42,596 nucleotides of DNA from Clostridium sp. 26_21 (GCA_001915995.1 MNRO01000011.1:1-42596), one strand, 5' to 3'; shown: positions 8,426-17,781, numbered from the stretch's first letter. Notes: generated from the sequence alone by a model not told the origin. Made by a program: numbers and translations.

Positions 8426-10441
8426 TTATTCTTTCTCTTCAAAATATTCATTAATTTTAGAAATCAATTCTTGTTTTGCTTCATCTATTGTCACATTTTC
8501 AAGCTGTGCACCAGCAAGAGTAATATGACCTCCTCCACCTAATTTTTCTAATATCATTTGAACATTTACATCTCCTATTGAACGTCCACTTATACAAACT
8601 TTTCCATCTTCCATTAATCCCAAAACAAATGATGCTGTTATATTTCCTATTGTTAATAATTCATCTGCTGCTTTTGCACAAATTAAGCTCGTTTCTTTTT
8701 CTTGGACATCATATATTGATATTCCTATTGACTCTCTTACGATTTCTGCTTTTCTTACTATTTCAGATATTGTATTATAACTTTCTAAATCACTTTGGAA
8801 CCATTTTTTTACTTTTATTATATCAACACCACATCTACGTAAATATGCTGCCGCTTCAAATGTTCTTACACCTGTTTTAAATGTGAAATTTTTTGTATCC
8901 ATCATAATTCCTGCATATAATGCCTCTGCTTCCACTTCTGATAATTCAACTTCATTTTGTGTATATTGGATTATTTCTGTTACTAATTCTGCTGCAGATG
9001 ATGCATATACTTCTTGGAATGTTAATATACTATTATCTATAAAATCTGCACTCCTTCTATGATGGTCTATTATTACTATTTTATTTGTTTTTGTTAATAA
9101 TTCAGGTGATTCAACATATGTTTTTTTATGTGTATCTACTACAATTATTAAAGTACCACTATCAACTTGTGCTAAAGCTGTTTCACTACTTATAAAAATT
9201 TCTTGGTATTGATCTTTTATTGATTCATAAAGATCTTTTATTGATGGTGTTTCTACATTTGCTACAATTTTTGCCTCTTTTTCTAATGTTTTAGCAATTC
9301 TATATATTCCTAATGCTGAACCAATTGCATCTATGTCTGGGTTTGTATGTCCCATTATCATTATTTTATCATTTTCTTTTATTAATTCTTCTAATGCATG
9401 TGCAACTATTCTTGCTTTTACTTTTGTTCTCTTTTCTACTTCTTCAACTTTTCCACCAAAGAATAAATATTTTCCATTTTGTCTTATTACTGCTTGATCT
9501 CCACCTCTACCTAATATTACATCCATTGCTGCAGAAGCTGATTTATATACATCTCTTTCTGTATCTCCTTCATTTGAGATTGCTATACTTAATGTTAATT
9601 GTATTTTGTCTTTTCTTACAAGATTTTTAATAGAATCTAATATTGCAAATTTTTCTTCTTTAATTTTTTCGAGATTTTTTTGTTCAAATACATATACATA
9701 TGTATCTCTATCTGTTTTTACTAGTATCCCATTTGTTTCATTTACCCACTCATATATTGTGCTTTCTACTTTTGCCATTAATTGTGTTTTTTGTTCTGCA
9801 TCAACTCTTTGTGTAACTTCTTCATAATTATCTATCATTATTATTCCAACACATATTTTTTTATCTTCATTCTCTTGTTTTAGTTTTACTTTTTCTGTTT
9901 CATCAATAAAATATAAAATCATCATATATTCTGGTGATTTTTTTCTTTCATATTTTTTAGATTTTGCAAATTCTCCTTGTACTGTATATGTTTTCTTTCC
10001 TATTTGTATTTGTCTTATTACTGATTTTCTTTTTTTATTATCACTTTTTTCAATCTCATCTTTTATGTCTATTATTAAATCATTTATATAATTATTCATA
10101 TCAATATCTGCAAATTCTGTTACAAATTTTGAACTTTTCCATACAACATTCCCATTTGTTTCTAATATTACAAGTGGAAATGGTGAATTTATTAAACTAC
10201 TTTTTGCTGCTGAATCTACTGTTAATGTTAAATCTTGCAATTGCTCTGATATTTCACTTTTTCTTTTGTTATTTGCAAAATATGTATAACATAATATTGA
10301 TATATATAATATTATTGATGGAATTATTAATATAGGTCTAAATACTGATATTAAAATAAATAATATTAATATTATTACTAAATATATTTTGGTTCTTGAT
10401 ACTAAACTATCAAATACTTTTCTACTATTATTTTCAGACAT
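8426..10441 (-). CDS. gdpP: Cyclic-di-AMP phosphodiesterase GdpP
   Basis: A 671-residue membrane enzyme that hydrolyses the second messenger c-di-AMP to pApA, controlling potassium/osmotic balance and cell-wall stress. Two transmembrane helices (about 18–57) are followed by a PAS-like domain (about 80–185) and a degenerate GGDEF domain (about 195–330), lacking an intact GGDEF signature. The catalytic DHH domain has H365, D369 and D371 in GHTNPDIDA, D436 in VVDTH and D459-H460-H461. The DHHA1 domain ends with GGGGHITLAGAQL. The length and order match the family. The ATG follows AAAAGGAGAAACT. Confidence 0.96.
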   Translation of the reverse strand: MSENNSRKVFDSLVSRTKIYLVIILILFILISVFRPILIIPSIILYISILCYTYFANNKRKSEISEQLQDLTLTVDSAAKSSLINSPFPLVILETNGNVVWKSSKFVTEFADIDMNNYINDLIIDIKDEIEKSDNKKRKSVIRQIQIGKKTYTVQGEFAKSKKYERKKSPEYMMILYFIDETEKVKLKQENEDKKICVGIIMIDNYEEVTQRVDAEQKTQLMAKVESTIYEWVNETNGILVKTDRDTYVYVFEQKNLEKIKEEKFAILDSIKNLVRKDKIQLTLSIAISNEGDTERDVYKSASAAMDVILGRGGDQAVIRQNGKYLFFGGKVEEVEKRTKVKARIVAHALEELIKENDKIMIMGHTNPDIDAIGSALGIYRIAKTLEKEAKIVANVETPSIKDLYESIKDQYQEIFISSETALAQVDSGTLIIVVDTHKKTYVESPELLTKTNKIVIIDHHRRSADFIDNSILTFQEVYASSAAELVTEIIQYTQNEVELSEVEAEALYAGIMMDTKNFTFKTGVRTFEAAAYLRRCGVDIIKVKKWFQSDLESYNTISEIVRKAEIVRESIGISIYDVQEKETSLICAKAADELLTIGNITASFVLGLMEDGKVCISGRSIGDVNVQMILEKLGGGGHITLAGAQLENVTIDEAKQELISKINEYFEEKE

Positions 10442-10464
10442 AGTTTCTCCTTTTATACCTTTAT

Positions 10465-10493
10465 AGTATACCCCTTAATATGCTATTTGTCAA
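10465..10493 (-). promoter_or_regulatory. Promoter of gdpP
   Basis: TTGACA (10493–10488), a 17-base spacer, then TATACT (10470–10465), about 24 bases before the gdpP start codon. Confidence 0.75.
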
Positions 10494-10517
10494 GTTTTCA
10501 GTTATCTCAAAGTTCGC

Positions 10518-10556
10518 AAAAAAATAGATATTATAACATTAAACATTATAATATCT
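10518..10556 (-). terminator. Terminator after mnmA, closing the suf cluster
   Basis: An 11-bp stem (10526–10536 with 10546–10556), followed on the minus strand by TATTTTTTT. It lies 7 bases past the mnmA stop and is the first clear minus-strand terminator downstream of the regulator promoter at 18318. Confidence 0.75.
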
Positions 10557-10563
10557 GTTTTCT

Positions 10564-11616
10564 TTACAATATTTTTCCACCACCAACTACAATATCATCA
10601 ATATAAAATACTGCTGATTGACCAGGTGTAAGTGCCCTTTGTGGTTCATCAAATTCTATTTTTATATAATCTCCATTTTGAATAATCATTGCTTTGGCTA
10701 CTTTTGATGAGTATCTTGTTTTAACATCAACTTTAATTGGTTCTTTTATTTCATCAAATAATAATAAATTTATTTCTCCTATTGTTATTTCTTTTTTATA
10801 TAATTCATTTTCTTCACCAACAATTACTTCGTTTTTCTTTGGATTAAATCCTATAACAAATAATGGTGATTTATAAGATATTCCTAATCCTTTTCTTTGT
10901 CCAATTGTATAATTATATAATCCTGTATGTTTTCCTAGAACTTCGCCTTTTGATGTTACTATATTTCCAACTTTTGGTTTTATGTTTGAATTATTCTCTA
11001 AAAATTTCTTGTAATTTCCATCTGGTACAAAACATATGTCTTCACTGTCAGGTTTATTTGCAACTTTTAAATTATTTTCTCTTGCAATTTCTCTTATTTG
11101 TTCTTTATCTTCAAAATCAGAAAGTGGAAATAATACATGTTCAATTAATTCTTTTGGAATATTCCATAATACATAACTTTGATCTTTTTTTCCTGCATTT
11201 GATTTTTTCAATACCCATCTGCCATATTTTTCACTATATTCTGTTTTGGCATAATGTCCTGTTGCTATATATTCACATCCTAATTCTTTTGCTTTTTCCC
11301 ACATATATCCGAATTTCATATATTTATTACATTCTATACATGGATTTGGTGTTTTACAATTTGAATAACAATCTATAAAATCTTGTATTACGCATTTTTT
11401 AAATAATGTTTTACAATCATCTGTAATATGTGGGATACCAATTGAATTGCACACATTTTTAGCATCTATATATGTACTTATATTACAACAACTACTTCCT
11501 GCAAATAATTCTAGTGTCATTCCTATTGGATCATATCCATTTTGTTTTAAGAGTAAAGCAGATACACTACTATCTACTCCTCCACTCATTCCTAATAATA
11601 CTTTTTTATTTTCCAT
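10564..11616 (-). CDS. mnmA: tRNA-specific 2-thiouridylase MnmA
   Basis: A 350-residue enzyme that makes 2-thiouridine at wobble U34 of tRNA-Lys, -Glu and -Gln, using ATP and a persulfide passed from a cysteine desulfurase. The PP-loop is SGGVDSS (11–17). The catalytic Cys pair is C96 (in CIECNKYMKFG) and C195 (in DSEDICFVPDG). The C-terminal domain ends with LTPGQSAVFY, a family hallmark. It closes the suf cluster, 59 bases after the TPR gene. A shared transcript with sufS would link the desulfurase to a sulfur user, although the sulfur donor is inferred. Confidence 0.96.
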   Translation of the reverse strand: MENKKVLLGMSGGVDSSVSALLLKQNGYDPIGMTLELFAGSSCCNISTYIDAKNVCNSIGIPHITDDCKTLFKKCVIQDFIDCYSNCKTPNPCIECNKYMKFGYMWEKAKELGCEYIATGHYAKTEYSEKYGRWVLKKSNAGKKDQSYVLWNIPKELIEHVLFPLSDFEDKEQIREIARENNLKVANKPDSEDICFVPDGNYKKFLENNSNIKPKVGNIVTSKGEVLGKHTGLYNYTIGQRKGLGISYKSPLFVIGFNPKKNEVIVGEENELYKKEITIGEINLLLFDEIKEPIKVDVKTRYSSKVAKAMIIQNGDYIKIEFDEPQRALTPGQSAVFYIDDIVVGGGKIL

Positions 11617-11675
11617 TTATTTTTCCTTCATTGTTATATATTTTTCTTATTTTTATATCGATATTCACTACATAT

Positions 11676-12542
11676 TTACTCTGACTTTTTCAACTCTTCT
11701 GAATATTTTTTTATTGCCTCCATTTGTAAATTGTGTGTTTTATTATCACCATTAAAAATATAAAGATTTGTATAAATATCTACAAGTCTATATAATATAT
11801 TTATTTTACTTTCATGATTCAATTCATTTTTTACTAATTGTTCTTCTAATAAGTTTGCAATAGAAATATATGTATTTATAATTTCTGGCTGTACATTATA
11901 TTCTAATCCACTTTCTCTTATATAATTTATACAACCTATATCTGGAGAAAGTTTCAAATTAATTTTTTCTATAGAACTCAAATACTTTATTTCATTAATA
12001 TTTTCTTCTCTATAATATATTAAACTTGAATATCTTAAAACATTATATGCTTTTTCATATTCATTTGTCTCAATACATAAATATGCATATTTTCTATATA
12101 ATTTTGAAATTTCTTCTGGTTTTATTGCTACTTTAATAGCCTTTGTAAAATATTCTTCAAATTTATTCCAGTCCTTCATTCTAGTATAAATCTCTAAAAT
12201 CTCCATATATGATTGGAATTTTACAGGATTCCATTTAAGACTTTCTTTAAGGTTTTCCATAGCATTTTCATATTGTTGTTTTTCTAAAAATATAAAACCT
12301 TTTTGATAATATAAATCAGAAATAAAACTTCTTTTCCATTCTAAACGTGATTTATTTTTTGAAATATTACAATATAATATCATCTGAAAATCATTTTCAA
12401 AATCGTAAATTCTACCTTTGCTTCCAATTTCAGAATTATCTGATTTTTGAAATAATCTATCTATTTCTTGTTCTGCTAATTCATATTTTTTATCTTTTAT
12501 TAATTTATAAACATTATTAATATCACAAACTTCTATATTCAT
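11676..12542 (-). CDS. TPR-type helical repeat protein of unknown function
   Basis: A 288-residue soluble protein, predicted almost entirely alpha-helical. Stretches such as DLYYQKGFIFLEKQQYENAM (about residues 91–110) and KLYRKYAYLCIETNEYEKAY fit the tetratricopeptide pattern (small residue and Tyr/Phe at conserved spacing). No enzyme motif, signal peptide or membrane helix is seen. It lies 25 bases after sufU and 59 bases before mnmA, and so is probably part of the suf–mnmA transcript. TPR proteins usually mediate protein contacts, so a scaffold or adaptor between the sulfur-transfer enzymes is a possible but untested role. Confidence 0.8.
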   Translation of the reverse strand: MNIEVCDINNVYKLIKDKKYELAEQEIDRLFQKSDNSEIGSKGRIYDFENDFQMILYCNISKNKSRLEWKRSFISDLYYQKGFIFLEKQQYENAMENLKESLKWNPVKFQSYMEILEIYTRMKDWNKFEEYFTKAIKVAIKPEEISKLYRKYAYLCIETNEYEKAYNVLRYSSLIYYREENINEIKYLSSIEKINLKLSPDIGCINYIRESGLEYNVQPEIINTYISIANLLEEQLVKNELNHESKINILYRLVDIYTNLYIFNGDNKTHNLQMEAIKKYSEELKKSE

Positions 12543-12567
12543 ATTAAATCATCCTCTTTTTTTATTT

Positions 12568-13035
12568 TTAATGGCAATAATTTATCGTTCCTTTTCCATT
12601 TTCATCATTTTTATTTAACATATCTTCTAATGTATGCCATGCAAGTAATGCACATTTTACTCTTGCAGGCATATTTGATACATTTTTAAATGCTATTGCA
12701 TCTTCTAATTTTTTTAATTGTTCTTCATCTGTTATTTCTCTTTTTATCATTTCTATAAATGTTTTTATAATTTCTTTTGCTTCTTCAATTGTTTTACCTC
12801 TTAAAGTATCTATCATTATAGATGTTGAAGCTTGTGAAATTGCACATCCATGTCCTGAAAAGGCCATATCTTCAATTTTATCTCCATTTAATTTTAGTTC
12901 TAGTGTTATTTCATCTCCACAATTTGGATTATGGCCAATTTCAGAATAATCTGCATTTTCTAACTTCTTTTTATTATATGAATTCATACTATGTTCCATT
13001 ATTAAGTCATTATATACATCTGTTAAATCTTCCAT
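12568..13035 (-). CDS. sufU: Iron–sulfur cluster assembly sulfurtransferase SufU
   Basis: A 155-residue IscU-fold protein. In Firmicutes, SufU is a zinc-containing sulfur acceptor that takes persulfide from SufS. The metal-site residues are C39 and D41 (NPNCGD), C64 (SGHGCAIS) and C128 (RVKCALL). The insertion between the second and third cysteines typical of SufU (about residues 80–115) is present, distinguishing it from IscU. Its stop is followed 25 bases later by the TPR gene, and its start lies 14 bases after sufS. The ATG at 13035 follows AGAAAGGCTAAAA. Confidence 0.94.
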   Translation of the reverse strand: MEDLTDVYNDLIMEHSMNSYNKKKLENADYSEIGHNPNCGDEITLELKLNGDKIEDMAFSGHGCAISQASTSIMIDTLRGKTIEEAKEIIKTFIEMIKREITDEEQLKKLEDAIAFKNVSNMPARVKCALLAWHTLEDMLNKNDENGKGTINYCH

Positions 13036-13049
13036 TTTTTAGCCTTTCT

Positions 13050-14270
13050 TTATTTTATAAATTTTTTAAACATATCATAAGCTTTATTTAAAGCATGTAC
13101 AAGTCTATCTACATCTTCTTTTGTATTATAAAAATAAAAACTTGCTCTACATGTTGAATCAATCCCTAAAAATCTCATAAGTGGTTGTGCACAATGATTT
13201 CCAGAACGCACACATACACCTTCTGAATCTAATATACTTGCTACATCATGTGGATGCACTCCTTTTATATTAAATGAAATTACACTTGAATGATTTTTTT
13301 CATTTGGAGTCATATATAATGTTAAAAAATCTAATTTTGATAATTCTTGTCTTGCATATGCTAATACATCATTTTCTAACTCTTGCATTTTGTCATGTCC
13401 CAAATTTTGAATGTAATCAATTGCAGCACCTAATCCTACAACACCTTCTACATTTTGTGTCCCAGCTTCAAATTTATTTGGTAATGGTGCATATGTTGTT
13501 TCTTGTTCATATACATATTCAATCATATCTCCACCCATTAAAAATGGTGTCATTTTATTTAAGATTTCTCTTTTTCCATATAATACCCCAATTCCAAGAG
13601 GTGCTAACATTTTATGTCCTGAAAATACCAAAAAATCTGCATCTAAATCTTGTACATCTATTTTCATATGTGGAATGCTTTGTGATGCATCAACAATTAC
13701 TACTGCTCCTTTTTTGTGTGCATATTTGATTATTTTTTTTATATTATTAATTGTTCCTAAAACATTAGAAACATGTGCTATTCCAACTATCTTTGTTTTA
13801 TCAGTAATTTTTGTTTCAATTTCTTCATCTGAAAGTTCGAATTCTTCATTAATATACATATAATTTAATTTACTTTCAGTTGCTTTTGTTATTTTTTGCC
13901 ATGGTACTAAATTTGAATGATGTTCCATTATAGATATAACAACTTCATCATCTTTTTTTAAATTATTCATTCCATATGAATATGCTATTAAATTTAAACT
14001 TTCTGTAGCATTTTTTGAAAAAATTATTTCTTCTGGATGTTTCGCATTAATAAATTTCGCAATCTTTTGTCTTGTACTTTCATAAGCTTCTGTTGCTTCA
14101 ATACTTAATGTGTAAGCTCCTCTATGTGGATTTGCATTATTTTTTTTATAAAATTCTTCTATTGCATTTATTACTTGTATTGGCTTTTGAGTTGTAGCTC
14201 CACTATCCAAATATGTTATATTGCGATTTTCTAATAGTGGAAAATCTTTTTTTATATTTTCAACATTCAT
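13050..14270 (-). CDS. sufS: Cysteine desulfurase SufS
   Basis: A 406-residue PLP enzyme that releases sulfur from L-cysteine as an enzyme-bound persulfide. The PLP lysine is K220 in FSGHKMLAP and the persulfide cysteine is C360 in RSGNHCAQPLM, the group II (SufS) signature. The N-terminus has YLDSGATTQKP, and HRGAYTLS near residue 50 is also typical. The ATG follows GAAAGGATTGCAAAA. It is normally directly downstream of sufD, but here about 310 bases holding an opposite-strand gene (14355–14537) lie between. I see no convincing minus-strand promoter for sufS in that gap, so it probably depends on read-through. Confidence 0.96.
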   Translation of the reverse strand: MNVENIKKDFPLLENRNITYLDSGATTQKPIQVINAIEEFYKKNNANPHRGAYTLSIEATEAYESTRQKIAKFINAKHPEEIIFSKNATESLNLIAYSYGMNNLKKDDEVVISIMEHHSNLVPWQKITKATESKLNYMYINEEFELSDEEIETKITDKTKIVGIAHVSNVLGTINNIKKIIKYAHKKGAVVIVDASQSIPHMKIDVQDLDADFLVFSGHKMLAPLGIGVLYGKREILNKMTPFLMGGDMIEYVYEQETTYAPLPNKFEAGTQNVEGVVGLGAAIDYIQNLGHDKMQELENDVLAYARQELSKLDFLTLYMTPNEKNHSSVISFNIKGVHPHDVASILDSEGVCVRSGNHCAQPLMRFLGIDSTCRASFYFYNTKEDVDRLVHALNKAYDMFKKFIK

Positions 14271-14286
14271 TTTTGCAATCCTTTCT

Positions 14287-14315
14287 TTGACTTTTTTTCC
14301 TATTAGTGATATAAT
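14287..14315 (+). promoter_or_regulatory. Extended -10 promoter of cassette B
   Basis: TTGACT (14287–14292), exactly 17 bases, then TATAAT (14310–14315) preceded by TGA, an extended -10. It begins immediately beside the sufS ribosome site, pointing away from sufS. Confidence 0.85.
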
Positions 14316-14354
14316 AAAGGTTGACCGAATTTTTTTAATTCTGGAGGGTTTTAT

Positions 14355-14537
14355 ATGAACTTAATTATGCATTATATCACATCAGACTTCAACTTTGCCC
14401 TAATGCTTTTAGGGCTGATGTTGACTGGTGTTGGATTTTGGTGTATGACTGATAGCCGTCAATTCTTCTTATTCCACCTTCTTGGTGGTTTAGCATTGAT
14501 GGGCTTCGGAATTCCAATTTTAATTCTTGCAATATAA
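14355..14537 (+). CDS. Small two-helix membrane protein of unknown function (cassette B)
   Basis: A 60-residue protein on the plus strand inside the minus-strand suf operon. After MNLIMHYITSD come two hydrophobic helices: about 13–31 (LMLLGLMLTGVGFWCM) and about 37–59 (LFHLLGGLALMGFGIPILIL), joined by the polar turn TDSRQ. It is therefore a hairpin membrane protein with no known motif. The ATG follows CTGGAGGGTTTTAT. Codon use is unlike the flanking suf genes (CTG, TTG, CGT, GGG, many TTC). It has a near-consensus promoter (14287–14315) and a GC-rich terminator (14548–14582). Family not recognised. Toxin-like, phage-derived or regulatory peptides are all possible. Confidence 0.8.
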   Translation: MNLIMHYITSDFNFALMLLGLMLTGVGFWCMTDSRQFFLFHLLGGLALMGFGIPILILAI

Positions 14538-14547
14538 TTTTTGTTCA

Positions 14548-14582
14548 CTCCCAATCTCGCACTGCGGATTGGGAGCTTTTTT
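14548..14582 (+). terminator. Terminator of cassette B
   Basis: A 9-bp stem (CTCCCAATC, 14548–14556, with 14567–14575), topped by a further 3-bp CGC/GCG stem, then six Ts (14577–14582). The hairpin is unusually GC-rich for this genome. The T-run overlaps the sufD stop codon (14583–14581) of the opposite strand. Read on the minus strand the hairpin has no T-run, so suf transcription may pass through it. Confidence 0.9.
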
Positions 14583-15627
14583 AATCTAGCTTTTTATCAA
14601 TCTCTTTTAATATCACATTTTTTAATTCTTCATCATTTATTCTATCAATTATCTTTTGAAAATTAGCTTTAACAATTAATTTCACAGCTTCTTTATAACT
14701 TAATCCTCTAGTCATTAAATAAAATAATTGTTTCATATCAACTTTTCCAGATGCTGTTGAATGATTTCCTTCTACATCTTCTTCTGTACATAAAAGCATT
14801 GGTAATGCTATTGATTTTGCTTTATTTGATAATAGCATACAATATTCATTTTCATTACCCTTTGACTTTTTTGCACCTTTTTTGAAATCAATTGTTCCTT
14901 TAAAGTTTTTCTTTGCGGAATCTTTTAGAGCTCCTTGAACATCAATGTCTATATTAGTCTTTTTTCCTCTTAATTCTGCAATATAATTAATGTCTTTTAT
15001 TTGATTATCTATTCCTAAATATATAGATTTTAAATCATTTTCAGCATTATCACCTATAATATTAGAATAATAATTTGATATACTCGTTTTTCCACCAATA
15101 TCAATAATTGTATATTTTACATTTGAATTTTCTTCTAACTTATTTTCTATTGCTTCAAAATTTTCTGATTGTTCATTTAATAAATTTACAATTGTTATAT
15201 CTAATTTTGATTTAGCATTTGCTATTGTTCTTATAATTCCATTATGAAAACACTTCTTACTTGTATTTGATATATATTCTATTATTATATTTGTGTCTCC
15301 ATTTGCAATAATCTCTACTTGATTTATCAAATTAATATTTTCATCATCAAATGTATATCTTATTCTAATGTTTTCTTTTTTGTTTTCTGTTTGAATTCTT
15401 ATTTTATTATTGGCTGTTTCATAATTTAATTCTTCTAAAATTTTACCAGTTCCATATGTTAATGCTTGATTTGTTGTTTGATTATCAATCATGCTTCCAT
15501 TATTAATAATTTCTACATTTTTGAATTCAGCAATCTTTTCTGGCATTTCTAATTCAATTTCAATATTGTTTATTAAAAAATTTTTTGCTGTTCTTACTGG
15601 TGTATCATTTACTCTTAATTTTTCCAT
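14581..15627 (-). CDS. sufD: Fe–S cluster scaffold subunit SufD
   Basis: A 348-residue beta-helix protein of the SufB/SufD family, part of the SufBC2D complex that builds Fe–S clusters. The C-terminal family region includes GNHSTASGKVDMKQLFYLMT followed by RGLSYKEAVKLIVKANF, equivalent to the SufB C-terminus. Its ATG overlaps the sufB stop (TAATG), implying translational coupling. The sequence is shorter than E. coli SufD (423) with a reduced N-terminus. The stop codon shares bases with the terminator of the opposite-strand gene at 14355–14537. Confidence 0.93.
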   Translation of the reverse strand: MEKLRVNDTPVRTAKNFLINNIEIELEMPEKIAEFKNVEIINNGSMIDNQTTNQALTYGTGKILEELNYETANNKIRIQTENKKENIRIRYTFDDENINLINQVEIIANGDTNIIIEYISNTSKKCFHNGIIRTIANAKSKLDITIVNLLNEQSENFEAIENKLEENSNVKYTIIDIGGKTSISNYYSNIIGDNAENDLKSIYLGIDNQIKDINYIAELRGKKTNIDIDVQGALKDSAKKNFKGTIDFKKGAKKSKGNENEYCMLLSNKAKSIALPMLLCTEEDVEGNHSTASGKVDMKQLFYLMTRGLSYKEAVKLIVKANFQKIIDRINDEELKNVILKEIDKKLD

Positions 15628-17027
15628 TATCCGATTGCCCCCTCTAACTCTAGATTTATCAAATTATTCATTTCAACTGCATATTCTACTGGTAATTCTT
15701 TTGAAATAGGATATGCAAATCCTCTTACTATCATTGCTTTTGCATCTTCTTCTGACAATCCTCTTGACATTAAATAAAATATTGCTTTATCACTTATTTT
15801 TCCTATTTTAGCTTCGTGTGAAAATTCTACTTCATCTGTTCTAATATCATTTACTGGTATTGTATCAGATCTTGAAATATCATCTAACATTAATGATTCA
15901 CAACTTACACTACATTTTGAATTTTTTGCATTTTCATTTATTCTTACTAATGCTCTATAAGTACATGCTCCTCCATCTTTTGAAATTGATTTTGAATTTA
16001 CTACAGATGATGTGTTTGGGGCATTATGAATTACTTTAAATCCTGTATCTAAGTTTTGTCCTCCACCTGCAAATGTGATTCCTGTATATTCTGTTTTTGC
16101 ATTTTCACCATTTAATATACTCATTGGATATAACATAGAGATTTTTGAACCAAATGAACCTGTTACCCAATCTATTTGTGCATTTTTTCCTACTATTGCT
16201 TTTTTAGTATTTAGGTTCATCATATTTTTCGACCAGTTTTCTATTGTTGAATATCTTAAATATGCGTTATCTTTTACATATAGTTCTACACATCCTGCGT
16301 GTAAATTTACTTTATTATATTTTGGAGCTGAACATCCTTCTATAAAATGCAAACTTGCTCCTTCATCAACTATTATTAATGTATGTTCAAATTGTCCTGA
16401 TTCTGGAGAATTTAATCTAAAATATGACTGTAATGGTATATCTAATTTTACTCCTTTTGGTACATATACGAATGACCCTCCAGACCATACTGCTGCATGT
16501 AATGCAACAAATTTATGATCACTTATTGGTACACATTTCATAAAATGCTCTTTTACTATTTCTGGATAATCTCTTACAGCTGATTCCATATCTGTATAGA
16601 TTACTCCTTGTTTTATTAAATCTTCTTTCATGCTATGATATACTACTTCTGAATCATATTGTGCTCCTACTCCTGCTAATGAGGTCTTTTCTGCTTCTGG
16701 TATTCCTAATTTATCAAATGTGTCTTTTATCTCATCTGGCACATCTTCCCATGAACTATTTAGATTTGTTTTTGGTTTTACATATGTTGCTATTTCATCC
16801 ATTTTCAATTCTGATAAATCTGGCCCCCATGTTGGAAGCTCTAATTTTTCGTACATTTCTAATGCTTTTAGTCTAATTTCTAACATCCAATCTGGTTCAT
16901 TTTTTCTTTTTGATATTTGTTCAACTATTTCTCTGCTTAAACCTTTTTGCATTTTAAATTCATAGTCATCTTTATTTTTTATATCATATATATTTCTATC
17001 TATCTCATTTACCTGTGTTTTTGACAT
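15627..17027 (-). CDS. sufB: Fe–S cluster scaffold subunit SufB
   Basis: A 466-residue core scaffold that receives sulfur and assembles [4Fe-4S] clusters with SufC and SufD. Family stretches include YVPKGVKLDIPLQSYFRLN and FIEGCSAPKYNK in the first half. Near the C-terminus are CESLMLDD and FSHEAKIGKISDKAIFYLMS, followed by RGLSEEDA. I start it at ATG 17027 (MSKTQVNEIDRN) because AGAAAGGAAATCTAT precedes it; a longer in-frame extension would overlap sufC and contains no better site. The gap from sufC is 13 bases, and the stop overlaps the sufD start by one base. Confidence 0.97.
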   Translation of the reverse strand: MSKTQVNEIDRNIYDIKNKDDYEFKMQKGLSREIVEQISKRKNEPDWMLEIRLKALEMYEKLELPTWGPDLSELKMDEIATYVKPKTNLNSSWEDVPDEIKDTFDKLGIPEAEKTSLAGVGAQYDSEVVYHSMKEDLIKQGVIYTDMESAVRDYPEIVKEHFMKCVPISDHKFVALHAAVWSGGSFVYVPKGVKLDIPLQSYFRLNSPESGQFEHTLIIVDEGASLHFIEGCSAPKYNKVNLHAGCVELYVKDNAYLRYSTIENWSKNMMNLNTKKAIVGKNAQIDWVTGSFGSKISMLYPMSILNGENAKTEYTGITFAGGGQNLDTGFKVIHNAPNTSSVVNSKSISKDGGACTYRALVRINENAKNSKCSVSCESLMLDDISRSDTIPVNDIRTDEVEFSHEAKIGKISDKAIFYLMSRGLSEEDAKAMIVRGFAYPISKELPVEYAVEMNNLINLELEGAIG

Positions 17028-17040
17028 ATAGATTTCCTTT

Positions 17041-17781
17041 CTATTTTTTATATTGTGCATATCCTGTTTCTTCAATTTGTTCTGCTAATTCTGCTGTTGA
17101 TGTTTTTACAATTTGTCCATTTACTAAAACATGTACATAATCAACTTTTAGATGATTTAGTATTCTTGTATTATGTGTTATTATTAAAACTGCATTATCA
17201 TCATTTTTAAACATTTCAATTCCTTTTGAAACTATTTTTATAGCATCAACATCTAATCCTGAATCTGTTTCATCTAAGATTGCTAGTTTTGGATTTAATA
17301 CGAGCATTTGTAATATTTCATTCTTCTTTTTCTCTCCTCCAGAAAATCCAACATTTAAGTTTCTTTCAATTAGTTTTGGATTCATGTTTAATTCTTCTGA
17401 ATATTTTTTTACAGTATCTCTAAATTCAAATACTTTTACTGGTTTTTCTGTAATTTTATTTTTTGCGTATTTTAAAAAGTTCATTGTTGAAATTCCAGGT
17501 ATTTCTTCTGGCAATTGAAATGACATAAATATTCCTTTTTGGGCTATTTTATCTGTACTTAAATCATTTATGTTTTCACCTTCAAATTCAACAGTTCCAC
17601 TTGTTTTTGTATATTCTGGATTATTTAAAATAACATTTGCAAGTGTTGATTTTCCTGCACCATTTGGTCCCATTATTACATGTACTTCGCCTTTATTTAT
17701 TTTCAAATTTAAACCTTTTAAAATTTCTTTTTCTCCTGCATTTACATGTAAATCTTTTATTTCTAATAACTCTTTACTCAT
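17041..17781 (-). CDS. sufC: Fe–S assembly ATPase SufC
   Basis: A 246-residue ABC-type ATPase that powers the SufBCD scaffold. Walker A is GPNGAGKST (38–46), the signature NVGFSGGEKKK lies near residue 147, Walker B LAILDETDSGLD follows, and the switch histidine is in LIITHNTR. The ETDSGLD form, with its Asp/Ser after Glu, is typical of SufC rather than transporter ATPases. It is the first suf structural gene, 21 bases after the DtxR-like regulator. The start ATG is preceded by GAAGGAATAATAAAA. Confidence 0.96.
   Translation of the reverse strand: MSKELLEIKDLHVNAGEKEILKGLNLKINKGEVHVIMGPNGAGKSTLANVILNNPEYTKTSGTVEFEGENINDLSTDKIAQKGIFMSFQLPEEIPGISTMNFLKYAKNKITEKPVKVFEFRDTVKKYSEELNMNPKLIERNLNVGFSGGEKKKNEILQMLVLNPKLAILDETDSGLDVDAIKIVSKGIEMFKNDDNAVLIITHNTRILNHLKVDYVHVLVNGQIVKTSTAELAEQIEETGYAQYKK

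Noticed and set aside
10863..11378. Plus-strand frame of 171 codons opposite mnmA
   Set aside because: Antisense of a conserved enzyme without promoter or ribosome site.
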